From: JAGOEF01 sp029564465
Lineage (GTDB): Bacteria > Bacteroidota > Bacteroidia > Bacteroidales > ML635J-15
Reading direction: 5' to 3'
DNA: 64,000 bases
Assembly: GCA_029564465.1 (NCBI GenBank)
Contig: JAKQPY010000096.1
Span: 1-64,000 of the forward strand
A program made the position numbers and the translations under genes. Under the pieces are notes generated by a model, which made no database searches, had not been told where the DNA came from, and was given only the letters and a program-made list of their open reading frames with translations. Shown piece by piece: positions 35,201 to 42,883 of the stretch; the stretch's first letter is position 1, and every line of letters begins with the position of its first letter.

Positions 35201-36661
35201 GCCGGTGATGGTGGAACCTGATGTCCCGGTGTAATTAAAGGTTTCGAGGAGTGGTGCGCAACCTTCGCCTTCGGTAAAGGCAAATGTAGCATCGGGACTG
35301 TGAATAATCACCTGGGCAGACGTCGTAGCAATGCAACCATTTACCGAGGTAACCGTGAGAACAACCGGATAGGTGCCACTGGTTTGGTAGGTATGACTCG
35401 TGTTTGCCTGTGCCGACGACTCGCCATCGCCAAAAGTATAATTATACGAAGCCACGTTGGCACTTGAGGTGCTGGTAAAATCAACTTCGAATGGCACATT
35501 GCAGGTTGTCAGGCTGGCCGGGTCAGTGGTAAAACCTGCCGAAACTTCCTCGACAAATAGCTGAAAATCAATGTAATTCTCGCATTCTCCTCCGGGTTGA
35601 ACCGTAAACCTTAAATTATAGGTTCCCGGGTTCACGAAGGAATAATTATAAATATTCAGGCTTGATGTTTGTCCGCCCCCGAAGTCCCACAGACAATTAT
35701 ATGCAGTAAGATTGGTGAAATGTACCGTGGTATTGGGACAAATTACGCTGCCTGGTTGAACGGCGGTACTACCCACATACATACTGAAATCAGGGACCAA
35801 TTCAGTAATATTTATGTAGTCGGTATATGTTTCGGAGTTTGTGCATCCGTAAGCGTCGACCACCGTAAGGGTAACGTCAAAAATATTGGGAGTTGTGTAT
35901 GTGTGCTGCACACTGGTACCGGAACCATTGGGTGCGCCATCACCAAAACTCCAGAAAGCCTGATAACTCAGGTTTAAGGATGTGGTAACAATGCTCTGGA
36001 AATTCACAGGAAGGGGAGGTTGACAGTAGCTTAGCGGGAACGCGGTGAAAGCTACCGAGGGTGTGTCGGAAACCGAAACCAGCGAAGGCACCGTTACCTG
36101 CGATGAACAATTGTGATTGTCGCGGACAATGAGCAGTACATTAAAAATGCCGGAAAAATCATAAATATGTTGTGGATTTTGCAATGTAGATAAAGGAGTC
36201 CCATCGTTAAAAAACCACTCCCAGCTATTGATAGTGCCATCTCCAGGAGTAGATGCATCATGAAATTGCACAAGAAGCCCATTACCATCTAAAGGTAAGC
36301 ATCCAATCACCGGAGAATCACCGATGATTGCCGTAGGTGGCTGATACACGATAATGGTAATATTATCGCCAGCATTACCGGCTGCGCACGACACATTCAA
36401 GGTTACAGTGTAGTTGCCGGCGTTTTGAAACACCGTTCCCGGATTTGCCTGTGAGGAGTTACCACCCGAGAAACCAAAATCCCATTGGTAATTCACCGCA
36501 CCGGTACAATTTTGCACGGTAGAAGTAAACAACACTTCGAGCGGAGCACAACCTTCGAGGGTACTGGCACCTATATCTACCGTAACCTGTGCTCGCCCTG
36601 TAAGCGACAACAACAACAGCAAAACAGCAGTGATTATTACATTTTTCACAGAGTATACCAT
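32207..36661 (-). CDS. Giant PKD-repeat protein with T9SS type B (gliding-type) C-terminal sorting domain
   Basis: A 1,484-residue secreted protein. A signal peptide (to about GRAQV) is followed by around eleven PKD-like beta-sandwich repeats, recognised by W-x-FGDG-type motifs (for example WSFGDGAP, YTFGDGES, WNFGDGSP, WDFGDGAS, WDFGDGET), then further Ig-like modules. The last ~90 residues (SLDVPSAFTPLG, FRIYNRWGEEVF, GWDGYHKG, DTYKFFV) are the CHU_C/gliding-motility-associated C-terminal domain, the type B signal for export by the type IX secretion system. It is probably a surface adhesin or matrix protein. Divergent from the PorP/SprF and PorE-like genes, which likely serve its export and anchoring. 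Confidence 0.9.
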   Translation of the reverse strand: MVYSVKNVIITAVLLLLLSLTGRAQVTVDIGASTLEGCAPLEVLFTSTVQNCTGAVNYQWDFGFSGGNSSQANPGTVFQNAGNYTVTLNVSCAAGNAGDNITIIVYQPPTAIIGDSPVIGCLPLDGNGLLVQFHDASTPGDGTINSWEWFFNDGTPLSTLQNPQHIYDFSGIFNVLLIVRDNHNCSSQVTVPSLVSVSDTPSVAFTAFPLSYCQPPLPVNFQSIVTTSLNLSYQAFWSFGDGAPNGSGTSVQHTYTTPNIFDVTLTVVDAYGCTNSETYTDYINITELVPDFSMYVGSTAVQPGSVICPNTTVHFTNLTAYNCLWDFGGGQTSSLNIYNYSFVNPGTYNLRFTVQPGGECENYIDFQLFVEEVSAGFTTDPASLTTCNVPFEVDFTSTSSANVASYNYTFGDGESSAQANTSHTYQTSGTYPVVLTVTSVNGCIATTSAQVIIHSPDATFAFTEGEGCAPLLETFNYTGTSGSTITGYTWNFGDGSPSVEQAPPVAHTFQNAGEYTVTLTVTDGNCTSSSTQTVNVGNPIESELTFMLFDEGINDWYEVTELEHCAQDTFRIYNSMWDNPDVDEFEWLLDSIDDDSDEEYLEWAFDQDTGYVSVMLVTNFNGCRDTLQLDSIFYINGPVIESIQKEFECGNPFDYTFTVNITHPDDDLTLAWDWFIDEGETGSDNLYSEPGSTDDQISFTFPGYGVYWARVRAYSTETGCDFVDSVRVDVIDTNASFFVSDNEVCSGATVYFDATASSTGVSYAWDFGDGASQEPSDNPITNHVFEGYGDFIVTLTVIDNNNCEFTAQQTIHVSGPVIQIVTDPDPAHGCNSLNVTFSFTYQSDYPLSYNVWQVSGSPQSHYSLTFEKQFAPGTYDVSLTVSNTNGCSATVTEPGLVVVSSIEAAVTTLDPVECVNVPVQFYSGIDNPALNYHWDFGDGETSTAINPEHAYTDDGIFTATLQIDDGFGCTDVDEIDVEVQGMDVDFDITQTIYNCYPAFLDINNHTEEGLYSPSWQWTFGTGDTLPVYEPQDFFIDSPGLFWVKLEATTAHGCIDADSVQVTINGPVFNYYYLQDTICLGDTVHFEITNMQGDYNIRWYIRGIQYTSTTVDFIFSDMPPDGFTEVQLIVEFAGCQVTRTLPVYVQQVIAGFVVHDSLGNVISASCSPFEFDLINATQGADTVIWTVAGTDFAGTDTLPFSMTNNSIIDSLVNVRIFGQNELGCTDTATQTITIYGQPDMQIIPDTLICLGDQIALYVTGGPQVLWSPNEFINDVNSLTPIIEPDSSIIYYARLTDENGCIANDSVQIWVQQIPEFEVTPVYDTIIIGDTVFVTSVVDQEEISYVWTPAYEISCTACPNPWLTPKENQRYTVVVEDSSGCFRHNYYVDIYVIEQYSLDVPSAFTPLGHETNRIVYAKGYGIKHFIEFRIYNRWGEEVFFTDDINVGWDGYHKGELQNIDTYKFFVRAEMWNGEIYVKTGDILLMR

Positions 36662-36697
36662 TTTTTATTTTTTGAAAATTTGGTTTTTTGTTCTAAA

Positions 36698-36714
36698 CAA
36701 AAATACTATATTTG
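36698..36714. promoter_or_regulatory. Overlapping divergent -7 boxes between the PKD adhesin and PorP/SprF
   Basis: Plus-strand TATATTTG (36707-36714) faces porP/sprF with a TTTG 16 bases upstream (36687-36690). Minus-strand TATTTTTG (36705-36698) faces the adhesin. Both match TAnnTTTG and they nearly abut, so the two transcripts may compete or be co-regulated. Confidence 0.4.
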
Positions 36715-36736
36715 ACCAACAAAAAAAGCAATTCTG

Positions 36737-37750
36737 GTGAAAATATTGAGAATATTGGCTTTGTTAATAGGTTGTTGCTTCGGTATAATAAAACTGAGCG
36801 CACAGGATATACATTTCAGCCAGTACCAATACAGTCCGCTTACATTAAATCCGGCCCTGGCGGGTAATTTCGACGGCAACTGGCGCTTTTCGAACAATTA
36901 CCGCAGGCAGTGGAGTACGGTGGGGATTCCTTATCAGACAATTTCGGCAGGTTTCGACAAACCGTTCAGAACAAAAAAGGGATACTGGGGTCTTGGTGCC
37001 ATGTTTGTTAACGACCGTTCGGGTAGTGCATTTCTGAGTGTGAATAAACTGGGTATTTCGGTAGCCTATCATTTCCAGATTGCCGACGGGCATTATCTTG
37101 GCGTTGGAGTTTGCGGAGCCTATGCGGTGCAATCGTTTTCGATTGACGACCTTACTTTTCCGTCGCAGTTTAACGATTTAACAGGGTATTACGACCATAC
37201 ACTTCCGAACAATATGAATCAGTGGGACGAGAATATCGACTATCCCGATATAAGCGCCGGAATACAATACAGGTCGAACGCAGGCAGTAAAAAGCCCTAT
37301 GGAGGTATAGCCCTCTACCATGTAAACTCACCGAAAGTTAGTTTTATCAGAGAAGATAACAGAATGAACCTGCGTGTAGCAGGACATGCCGGAATTAACA
37401 TCATGCTCAACGATAAAATGTATGTTGAACCGCGTGTTTTATGCATGTACCAGAAAAAAGCTTCCGATTATGTTGCCGGAGTTGAGGCCGGATATTTTTT
37501 TCCTTTAAAAAGCATTGTTGAACAAGCCTATGTGGGAGCCTCGTTCCGTACTGCCTTTACCAGCTACGACGCACTGATCCTCTCGGGTGGAGTAGGGTTG
37601 TATCATTTTCTGATTGGAATCAGCTATGATGTCAACGTATCGCACCTGGCCACGGTGAGCAATATGCGGGGTGCTTTCGAACTGACAATTATTTATAAAG
37701 ATATTACCAAATCGCTTGACCAGATTACACTGCCCTGTGACCGCTATTAA
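36737..37750 (+). CDS. PorP/SprF-family type IX secretion outer-membrane protein
   Basis: A 337-residue PorP/SprF protein: signal peptide ending at KLSAQ, then DIHFSQYQYSPLTLNPALAG, the family hallmark, NNYRRQWSTVG, and a C-terminal beta-barrel. These proteins sit in the outer membrane and are paired with specific large T9SS substrates, helping export or attach them. Here the substrate is very probably the divergent PKD protein. The gene overlaps the start of the OmpA-like gene. Confidence 0.92.
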   Translation: MKILRILALLIGCCFGIIKLSAQDIHFSQYQYSPLTLNPALAGNFDGNWRFSNNYRRQWSTVGIPYQTISAGFDKPFRTKKGYWGLGAMFVNDRSGSAFLSVNKLGISVAYHFQIADGHYLGVGVCGAYAVQSFSIDDLTFPSQFNDLTGYYDHTLPNNMNQWDENIDYPDISAGIQYRSNAGSKKPYGGIALYHVNSPKVSFIREDNRMNLRVAGHAGINIMLNDKMYVEPRVLCMYQKKASDYVAGVEAGYFFPLKSIVEQAYVGASFRTAFTSYDALILSGGVGLYHFLIGISYDVNVSHLATVSNMRGAFELTIIYKDITKSLDQITLPCDRY

Positions 37751-39860
37751 TTACAGATATATAGTTGCCTTACTGATTGGATTCCTTTTGTTACCATGGG
37801 TTTTGTCAGCACAAACCGATGCACAGCAAATGAAACCCGGTCAGATAAAAAAATATGCAAAGCTGGCAGCCGAATCGGGCGATATATTTACAGCTATCGA
37901 TTTTTATGAGATTTTTTTGAAGGAAAGGCCGGGTAATATTAAAGCGCTGCACGAATTGGGCAATTTATATTACCGTGAAAAGAACTATGTAAAAGCGGCC
38001 GATTGTCTGCGCAAGGCGTTTAAAGGCAACCGCGATAAATACATTTTGGATCAGTATTACTATGCCATGGCCCTTAAAACTATGGGAGAATATCTGGATG
38101 CTGAGCAACAATTCCAGATTTTTCAGCGATACCTTAAAAAAGACAAGCTGAAGGACACCTATGGTAAGATGGCTAAGATACATATCGAAAGTTTGAAATT
38201 AATACCGGAGCTTCAAAAACCAACACAGAATATTGTAATCACCCACCTCGACTCGGCTGTGAATAAACCCCATATCGAATTTTCGCCCATTCCTACCGAA
38301 GATGGAAAACTGATTTATGCTTCGTTGAAACAAGATAAGCTGGAATACTACGATCCGATTACCCAGAAACTACCTGTTCGTAAGTTTTATATGGCCTACG
38401 AAAAAAATGGGAAATGGGTAAACCTTGGCGAGTTCGATAAAACGATTAATGGCGAAAACCAGAATACCGGCAATGGAGCTTTCGCAGTAAACGGTAACAA
38501 GTTTTACTTTACCCGTTGCGAAAAATCAGAACAGAATAAAGTAATCTGTAAAATTTTTTACAGTGTTAGCCTCCATAACGAATGGCAAGCGCCTATTGAA
38601 TTGGGCGAGGAAATCAACATGCCCTTCTTTACATCGACAATGCCGGCTGTGGGTGTGTCGAAGCGTAATACCGATATTCTCTATTTTGTTTCCGACAGAC
38701 CCGATGGGCGCGGTGGTCTCGACATTTGGTTTACGGCGTACAACGACCGTAAGAACGAGTATGAAACCCCCAAAAACTGTGGTAAAAACATCAATACCCT
38801 GGGCAACGAGATTACACCTTATTATAATATAGATACCAAAACACTGTACTTCAGTTCTGATTTGCATCCCGGACTGGGTGGTTACGATGTTTTCAAATCG
38901 TCGGGTGAAGGCAAGCAATGGACTGCAGCCGAGAACCTTGGTATTGGCATTAATTCCTCATTCGACGACTTATATTATACCCTAACTCCCAACCGACAGA
39001 AAGGATATTTTGTTTCGAACCGTAAAGGTACACAATCGATTCGTCACGAGAATTGCTGCGATGATATTTTCGAATTTGTGTATTCCGATTTCATTGTTAT
39101 CGGGGTAACAGGTCAGGTATTCGGAATTACCGACAGCACATTCTTTAAAAGTATTGAGCACGATTATAAGGAGGATTTGCACCTCAATATCGAAGATGTT
39201 AGTCATAACAATGCCATCGAAGTATTGTACAATTACCCTGTTTCGCTGTTTATGAAAGACAAAAACACCGGAAAAGACCTGTTTATTAAAACCGATAGCA
39301 CCCGAAACGGCAATTACTTCTTCAATCTGGAACAGGGAATTGATTATTACATTACAGTAAAAGACTTTAACCGGGTCGAAAAGCGGATCGATTTCACTAC
39401 AAAGCCCATTACCAGTTCTGATACCCTGGTACTCGATGCAATTATTGTGAATACCATTCCCAATCAGCCCTTTGTTGTAAACAACATTTATTACGAATTC
39501 GGACTGGCCCGATTAACCGATAAAGCCAAAACCACTATCGACAATACGATATACAGTCTGATGACAAAATATCCCCAGATTATTGTAGAAATCAGGTCGC
39601 ATACCGACAGTGTTGCCAGCGACGAGTTTAATATGAAGCTTTCGCAGGACAGGGCGCAGAGCGTAGTGGATTATCTCATTGAGAAAGGAATTAGTCGGGA
39701 CCGCCTGGTAGCCACAGGCTTTGGAGAGGCTTTCCCGATAGCCCCCAACACAAACCCTGATGGCACTGACAACCCTGACGGAAGGGCCAAAAACCGCAGA
39801 ACCGAGTTCAGAATAATTGGTGCTATCGAAGACTATTCCGATATTCTCTACGAGGATTAA
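37737..39860 (+). CDS. PorE-like OmpA-family protein (TPR, beta-propeller, OmpA)
   Basis: A 707-residue envelope protein. After a signal peptide (to LSAQT) come TPR repeats (ALHELGNLYYREKNYVKAADC), a PD40/WD40-type beta-propeller (FSPIPTEDGKLIYASL, ILYFVSDRPDGRGGLDIWF, LYFSSDLHPGLGGYDVF), a carboxypeptidase-regulatory-like region, and the OmpA peptidoglycan-binding domain (EIRSHTDSVASDEFNMKLSQDRA). This order is that of PorE of the type IX system. A GTG at 37737 is chosen; it overlaps the porP/sprF stop by 14 bases and gives a normal signal peptide, whereas a TTG at 37716 adds seven residues. Confidence 0.85.
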   Translation: MTAINYRYIVALLIGFLLLPWVLSAQTDAQQMKPGQIKKYAKLAAESGDIFTAIDFYEIFLKERPGNIKALHELGNLYYREKNYVKAADCLRKAFKGNRDKYILDQYYYAMALKTMGEYLDAEQQFQIFQRYLKKDKLKDTYGKMAKIHIESLKLIPELQKPTQNIVITHLDSAVNKPHIEFSPIPTEDGKLIYASLKQDKLEYYDPITQKLPVRKFYMAYEKNGKWVNLGEFDKTINGENQNTGNGAFAVNGNKFYFTRCEKSEQNKVICKIFYSVSLHNEWQAPIELGEEINMPFFTSTMPAVGVSKRNTDILYFVSDRPDGRGGLDIWFTAYNDRKNEYETPKNCGKNINTLGNEITPYYNIDTKTLYFSSDLHPGLGGYDVFKSSGEGKQWTAAENLGIGINSSFDDLYYTLTPNRQKGYFVSNRKGTQSIRHENCCDDIFEFVYSDFIVIGVTGQVFGITDSTFFKSIEHDYKEDLHLNIEDVSHNNAIEVLYNYPVSLFMKDKNTGKDLFIKTDSTRNGNYFFNLEQGIDYYITVKDFNRVEKRIDFTTKPITSSDTLVLDAIIVNTIPNQPFVVNNIYYEFGLARLTDKAKTTIDNTIYSLMTKYPQIIVEIRSHTDSVASDEFNMKLSQDRAQSVVDYLIEKGISRDRLVATGFGEAFPIAPNTNPDGTDNPDGRAKNRRTEFRIIGAIEDYSDILYED

Positions 39861-40364
39861 TTACTCTATCTGCAGGCTTCGCAATACCATTTTCCTAGCA
39901 TAATAAATCCGGCTTTTCACGGTGCCCATGGGTAATTGGTATCTTTCAGAAATTTCGCTGTATTTATAGCCTGAAATAAAATCGAAAAATGGCTCCCTGA
40001 ATTTGCTGTCCAACCGGTTGATACATTGCACCACTTCCTTGTACAATAGCTGAGAATCGGGTGAAGGCTCGTAAGTGCAGGTATTGCTTACAATAGGCAT
40101 CTTGTTGGAAACTGCCTCGGTAAGCACTTTTCGATATTGTACACTCCGACGGCGCTGGTTAATAAACTGGTGTTTCATAATCGTAAACAACCATGCCCGC
40201 AGACATGTGTCACTGGCAAGATTTCCTTTATAAGAAATAGCCTTGAGCATAGTGTCCTGGGTCAGGTCTTCGGCATCCTCCACATTTTCGGAAAGTGAAA
40301 CAGCCCTGTCAATCAGCTGACCTCGTAAGTCAACAAGCTCGTTCTCGAATCCGGGAGTTCTCAT
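39861..40364 (-). CDS. ECF sigma factor
   Basis: A 167-residue sigma-70 family protein with region 2 (DAEDLTQDTMLKAISYK, AWLFTIMKHQFINQRRR) and region 4 (YSEISERYQLPMGTVKSRIYYARKML-like helix-turn-helix). No anti-sigma factor gene is adjacent. The ATG at 40364 is used because the upstream frame opening at 40421 lies beyond the promoter. It is convergent with the PorE-like gene and divergent from the hydrogenase-like operon. In Porphyromonas the ECF factor SigP controls T9SS genes, so a similar link is possible but not shown. Confidence 0.88.
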   Translation of the reverse strand: MRTPGFENELVDLRGQLIDRAVSLSENVEDAEDLTQDTMLKAISYKGNLASDTCLRAWLFTIMKHQFINQRRRSVQYRKVLTEAVSNKMPIVSNTCTYEPSPDSQLLYKEVVQCINRLDSKFREPFFDFISGYKYSEISERYQLPMGTVKSRIYYARKMVLRSLQIE

Positions 40365-40390
40365 GTGCTTACAATTTGTGGTTTCTATAT

Positions 40391-40422
40391 CAAATATACA
40401 ACGCACTGATTGCTTTCGCAAA
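40391..40422 (-). promoter_or_regulatory. Bacteroidota promoter of the ECF sigma gene
   Basis: Minus-strand TTTG (40422-40419), a 20-base spacer and TATATTTG (40398-40391) match the consensus, 26 bases before the ATG. Confidence 0.6.
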
Positions 40423-40507
40423 TAATTTGTGTTTTAAAATATGCGTTGTTCACATTAAACTTATATTGTTATTGTTCTAACATTGTTTTTTGTTTCACAA
40501 ATATCAT

Positions 40508-40515
40508 TATCTTTG
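40508..40515 (+). promoter_or_regulatory. -7 promoter box of the hydrogenase-like operon
   Basis: TATCTTTG matches TAnnTTTG and ends 17 bases before the NuoE-like ATG. Upstream TTG/TTTG candidates sit at 15 or 22 bases, both off the best spacing. Confidence 0.4.
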
Positions 40516-40532
40516 TAACTCAATTATCAGTT

Positions 40533-41018
40533 ATGGGTTCCGCATTGGTGCAGGAAATAATTAGCGAAAAAAAAATCACCGACAAATCGGGACTGCTCAT
40601 GCTGTTGCAGATATTGCAGGAACGGACAGGTGTGATTCAATATCATGATATTGTTGATATTTCGAAACAACTGGGCATAGCAGAAAGTAAAATATTCGGC
40701 ATTGCCAGCTTTTACAATTACTTCCGATTTATCCCTAAAGGGAAATTTCACATCGAAATTTGTACGGGCACCTCTTGTTATCTTTGCGACTGCGAGAAGA
40801 TGACAGCCGAACTTACACGGCTAACCGGTCTCTCCAATGGAGAATTAAGTCGCGACGGACTAGTGTCGATAGAGCATACCGGATGTTTGGGGGGATGTTC
40901 GCAAGGTCCGGTTCTAAAAATCAATGATAGTTTTTTTACACATGTTGATGTTGCGAAGCTCCGGAACCTTGTTTCTAAATTACAGTCGGGTGAGATGCCT
41001 GAAGAAATGAGCGTTTGA
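40533..41018 (+). CDS. NuoE/HydC-like [2Fe-2S] subunit
   Basis: A 161-residue thioredoxin-like ferredoxin subunit of the NuoE/HydC/HndA family, with a helical N-terminus (LLQILQERTGVI, GIAESKIFGIASFYNYF) and four cluster ligands C77, C82, C118 and C122 (CTGTSC and CLGGC). It passes electrons between the NADH site of the NuoF-like partner and other clusters. First gene of the long operon and one base from the NuoF-like gene. The ATG at 40533 is preferred over upstream frame because the family domain starts there and a -7 box lies just before it. Confidence 0.9.
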   Translation: MGSALVQEIISEKKITDKSGLLMLLQILQERTGVIQYHDIVDISKQLGIAESKIFGIASFYNYFRFIPKGKFHIEICTGTSCYLCDCEKMTAELTRLTGLSNGELSRDGLVSIEHTGCLGGCSQGPVLKINDSFFTHVDVAKLRNLVSKLQSGEMPEEMSV

Positions 41019-41019
41019 A

Positions 41020-42882
41020 ATGAATACACCGCTCGAAATAAACAAATCGAAAACAGCACCGTCACAGATATTTCTGCAAACGGGCACCTGTAGCATAGTT
41101 GCAGGTATAACCAAAACCAGGGATGCATTTATTCAATACATCGAAAGTCATCAGATAGATGCCGACCTGATTGAGACCGGTTGTATGGGCATGTGTTCCA
41201 ACGATCCGGTTGTCGATATTTTGATTCCCGGAAGAAATAAAATCAGCTTTCGCAGGGTGATGCCATCGGATGTGGCTATTATATGCGACTGTATTTTCAA
41301 TAATATTTTGCCGGAAAAAACCCACATTCTGGGGCAGTACAAAAGCAACGACCGTTTTCCCTGGGAATTTGTTCCTTATATTGATGAACTCCCGTTTTTT
41401 GCGACACAAAAAAGAATACTTCTTTCCGGGATCGAAACAATCAGGCCCGATAGTGCCAGCGATTACGAAAGCCTTGGTGGTTTCACTGCCTTGCTCAAAG
41501 CCATCAGAACAATGACACCTGCAGCTGTCTGCAGCGAAATAGCCGAAAGTGGTCTGACCGGGCGCGGCGGCGGTGGATACAGCACTGGCAGTAAACTTCG
41601 GACGGTGTTGCAGCAGCATTCTTACAAAAAATATTTGATATGCAATGCCGATGAAAGCGATCCGGGATCATTCTCGGGAAGATTACTCGTAGAAGCAAAA
41701 CCTTTTTTACTCCTTGAGGGAATCATCATTGCAGCCTATGCATCCGGGGCAAATCAGGCAATTATTTATATCCGCAACAAATACCGCTTATCTATTGATC
41801 GTTTGCAGCGTTGCATCCATCAGTTATATGAACTCAAGTGGCTGGGAGATGACATTTTAGACAGCGGAATAAACCTTCGGATCAGTATTTACGAAAGTCC
41901 GGGCGCCTTTGTTTGTGGCGAAGAAACAGCCCTGATTGAAAACCTTGAAGGGAACCGGGGGATGCCTCGTACCAAACCGCCTTATCCTGCCATCAGTGGC
42001 TTACATGGTATGCCTACCGTGGTAAACAATGTAGAGACACTGTGCAATATTCCTGCAATAATCAGCAATGGAGCCGCATGGTTTCGCAGCATTGGGAATA
42101 ACAACACTACGGGAACCAAGTTATTTTCTGTTTCAGGTAAAACCGAAATCGGGGGTGTAGTCGAGATCGAAATGGGCAGTACCATCAGACAGGTTATTGA
42201 TGCATGTGGCGGACCTCAATCGCATTCCGAAATAAAGGCAGTGCATCTGGGTGGACCGTCGGGAGGCTTGGTGCCTGTCGAAGACTTTGGGATTCCCCTA
42301 GACTACTATCATTTAGATAAACAAAAACTCTACCTGGGCTCGGGCAGCTTTGCCGTATTAGATCAGGAAAACTGTATTGTGAATACCTGCCGCTATTTTA
42401 TGGAATTTATCGAGGGCGAAAGTTGTGGGAAATGTATTCCTTGCCGCGAAGGCTCACAGCGTATTACAGAAATCTTTAAAAGAATATCGAACAAACCCAA
42501 CGATGCTGAGGAATTTGCCACACTACTGCGTTTTAAGGGTGTGATGCAACTGGAACAGATGGCGGAAGTGATGCATGAAACATCATTGTGTGGTTTGGGT
42601 CAGCATGCGCCCAATGTGGTTACCACTGCATTAAAACATTTCAGAGAAGAGTTTGAGGAGCATATTTTCGAGCGAAAATGCAGGGCAGGAGTATGTAAAA
42701 ATCTTAAATCCTACTCGATAGACCACACGGCATGCACCGGGTGTGGTATGTGTGCAAAACGCTGCCCTGCTGATGCAATTGCCGGTAGTTTGCGGCAAAC
42801 ACATTATATTATCAGCGAGCGCTGTATCGGATGCGGGATGTGTATGGAATCGTGTAAGTTTAACGCCGTTATTCTCAAATAA
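41020..42882 (+). CDS. NuoF/HydB-like NADH:ferredoxin flavoprotein subunit
   Basis: A 620-residue protein with the HydB layout: an N-terminal thioredoxin-like domain, the NuoF FMN/NADH core (GRGGGGYSTGSK, ESPGAFVCGEETAL), the N3-type [4Fe-4S] ligands (ESCGKCIPCREG plus SLCGLGQ) and a C-terminal two-cluster ferredoxin (CTGCGMCAKRCP, CIGCGMCMESC). It should oxidise or reduce NAD(H) through FMN. In the N-terminal domain only C24, C55 and C59 are seen; the cysteine expected four or five residues before C24 is missing (LQTGTC), so that [2Fe-2S] cluster may be absent or have another ligand. Confidence 0.9.
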   Translation: MNTPLEINKSKTAPSQIFLQTGTCSIVAGITKTRDAFIQYIESHQIDADLIETGCMGMCSNDPVVDILIPGRNKISFRRVMPSDVAIICDCIFNNILPEKTHILGQYKSNDRFPWEFVPYIDELPFFATQKRILLSGIETIRPDSASDYESLGGFTALLKAIRTMTPAAVCSEIAESGLTGRGGGGYSTGSKLRTVLQQHSYKKYLICNADESDPGSFSGRLLVEAKPFLLLEGIIIAAYASGANQAIIYIRNKYRLSIDRLQRCIHQLYELKWLGDDILDSGINLRISIYESPGAFVCGEETALIENLEGNRGMPRTKPPYPAISGLHGMPTVVNNVETLCNIPAIISNGAAWFRSIGNNNTTGTKLFSVSGKTEIGGVVEIEMGSTIRQVIDACGGPQSHSEIKAVHLGGPSGGLVPVEDFGIPLDYYHLDKQKLYLGSGSFAVLDQENCIVNTCRYFMEFIEGESCGKCIPCREGSQRITEIFKRISNKPNDAEEFATLLRFKGVMQLEQMAEVMHETSLCGLGQHAPNVVTTALKHFREEFEEHIFERKCRAGVCKNLKSYSIDHTACTGCGMCAKRCPADAIAGSLRQTHYIISERCIGCGMCMESCKFNAVILK

Positions 42883-42883
42883 G

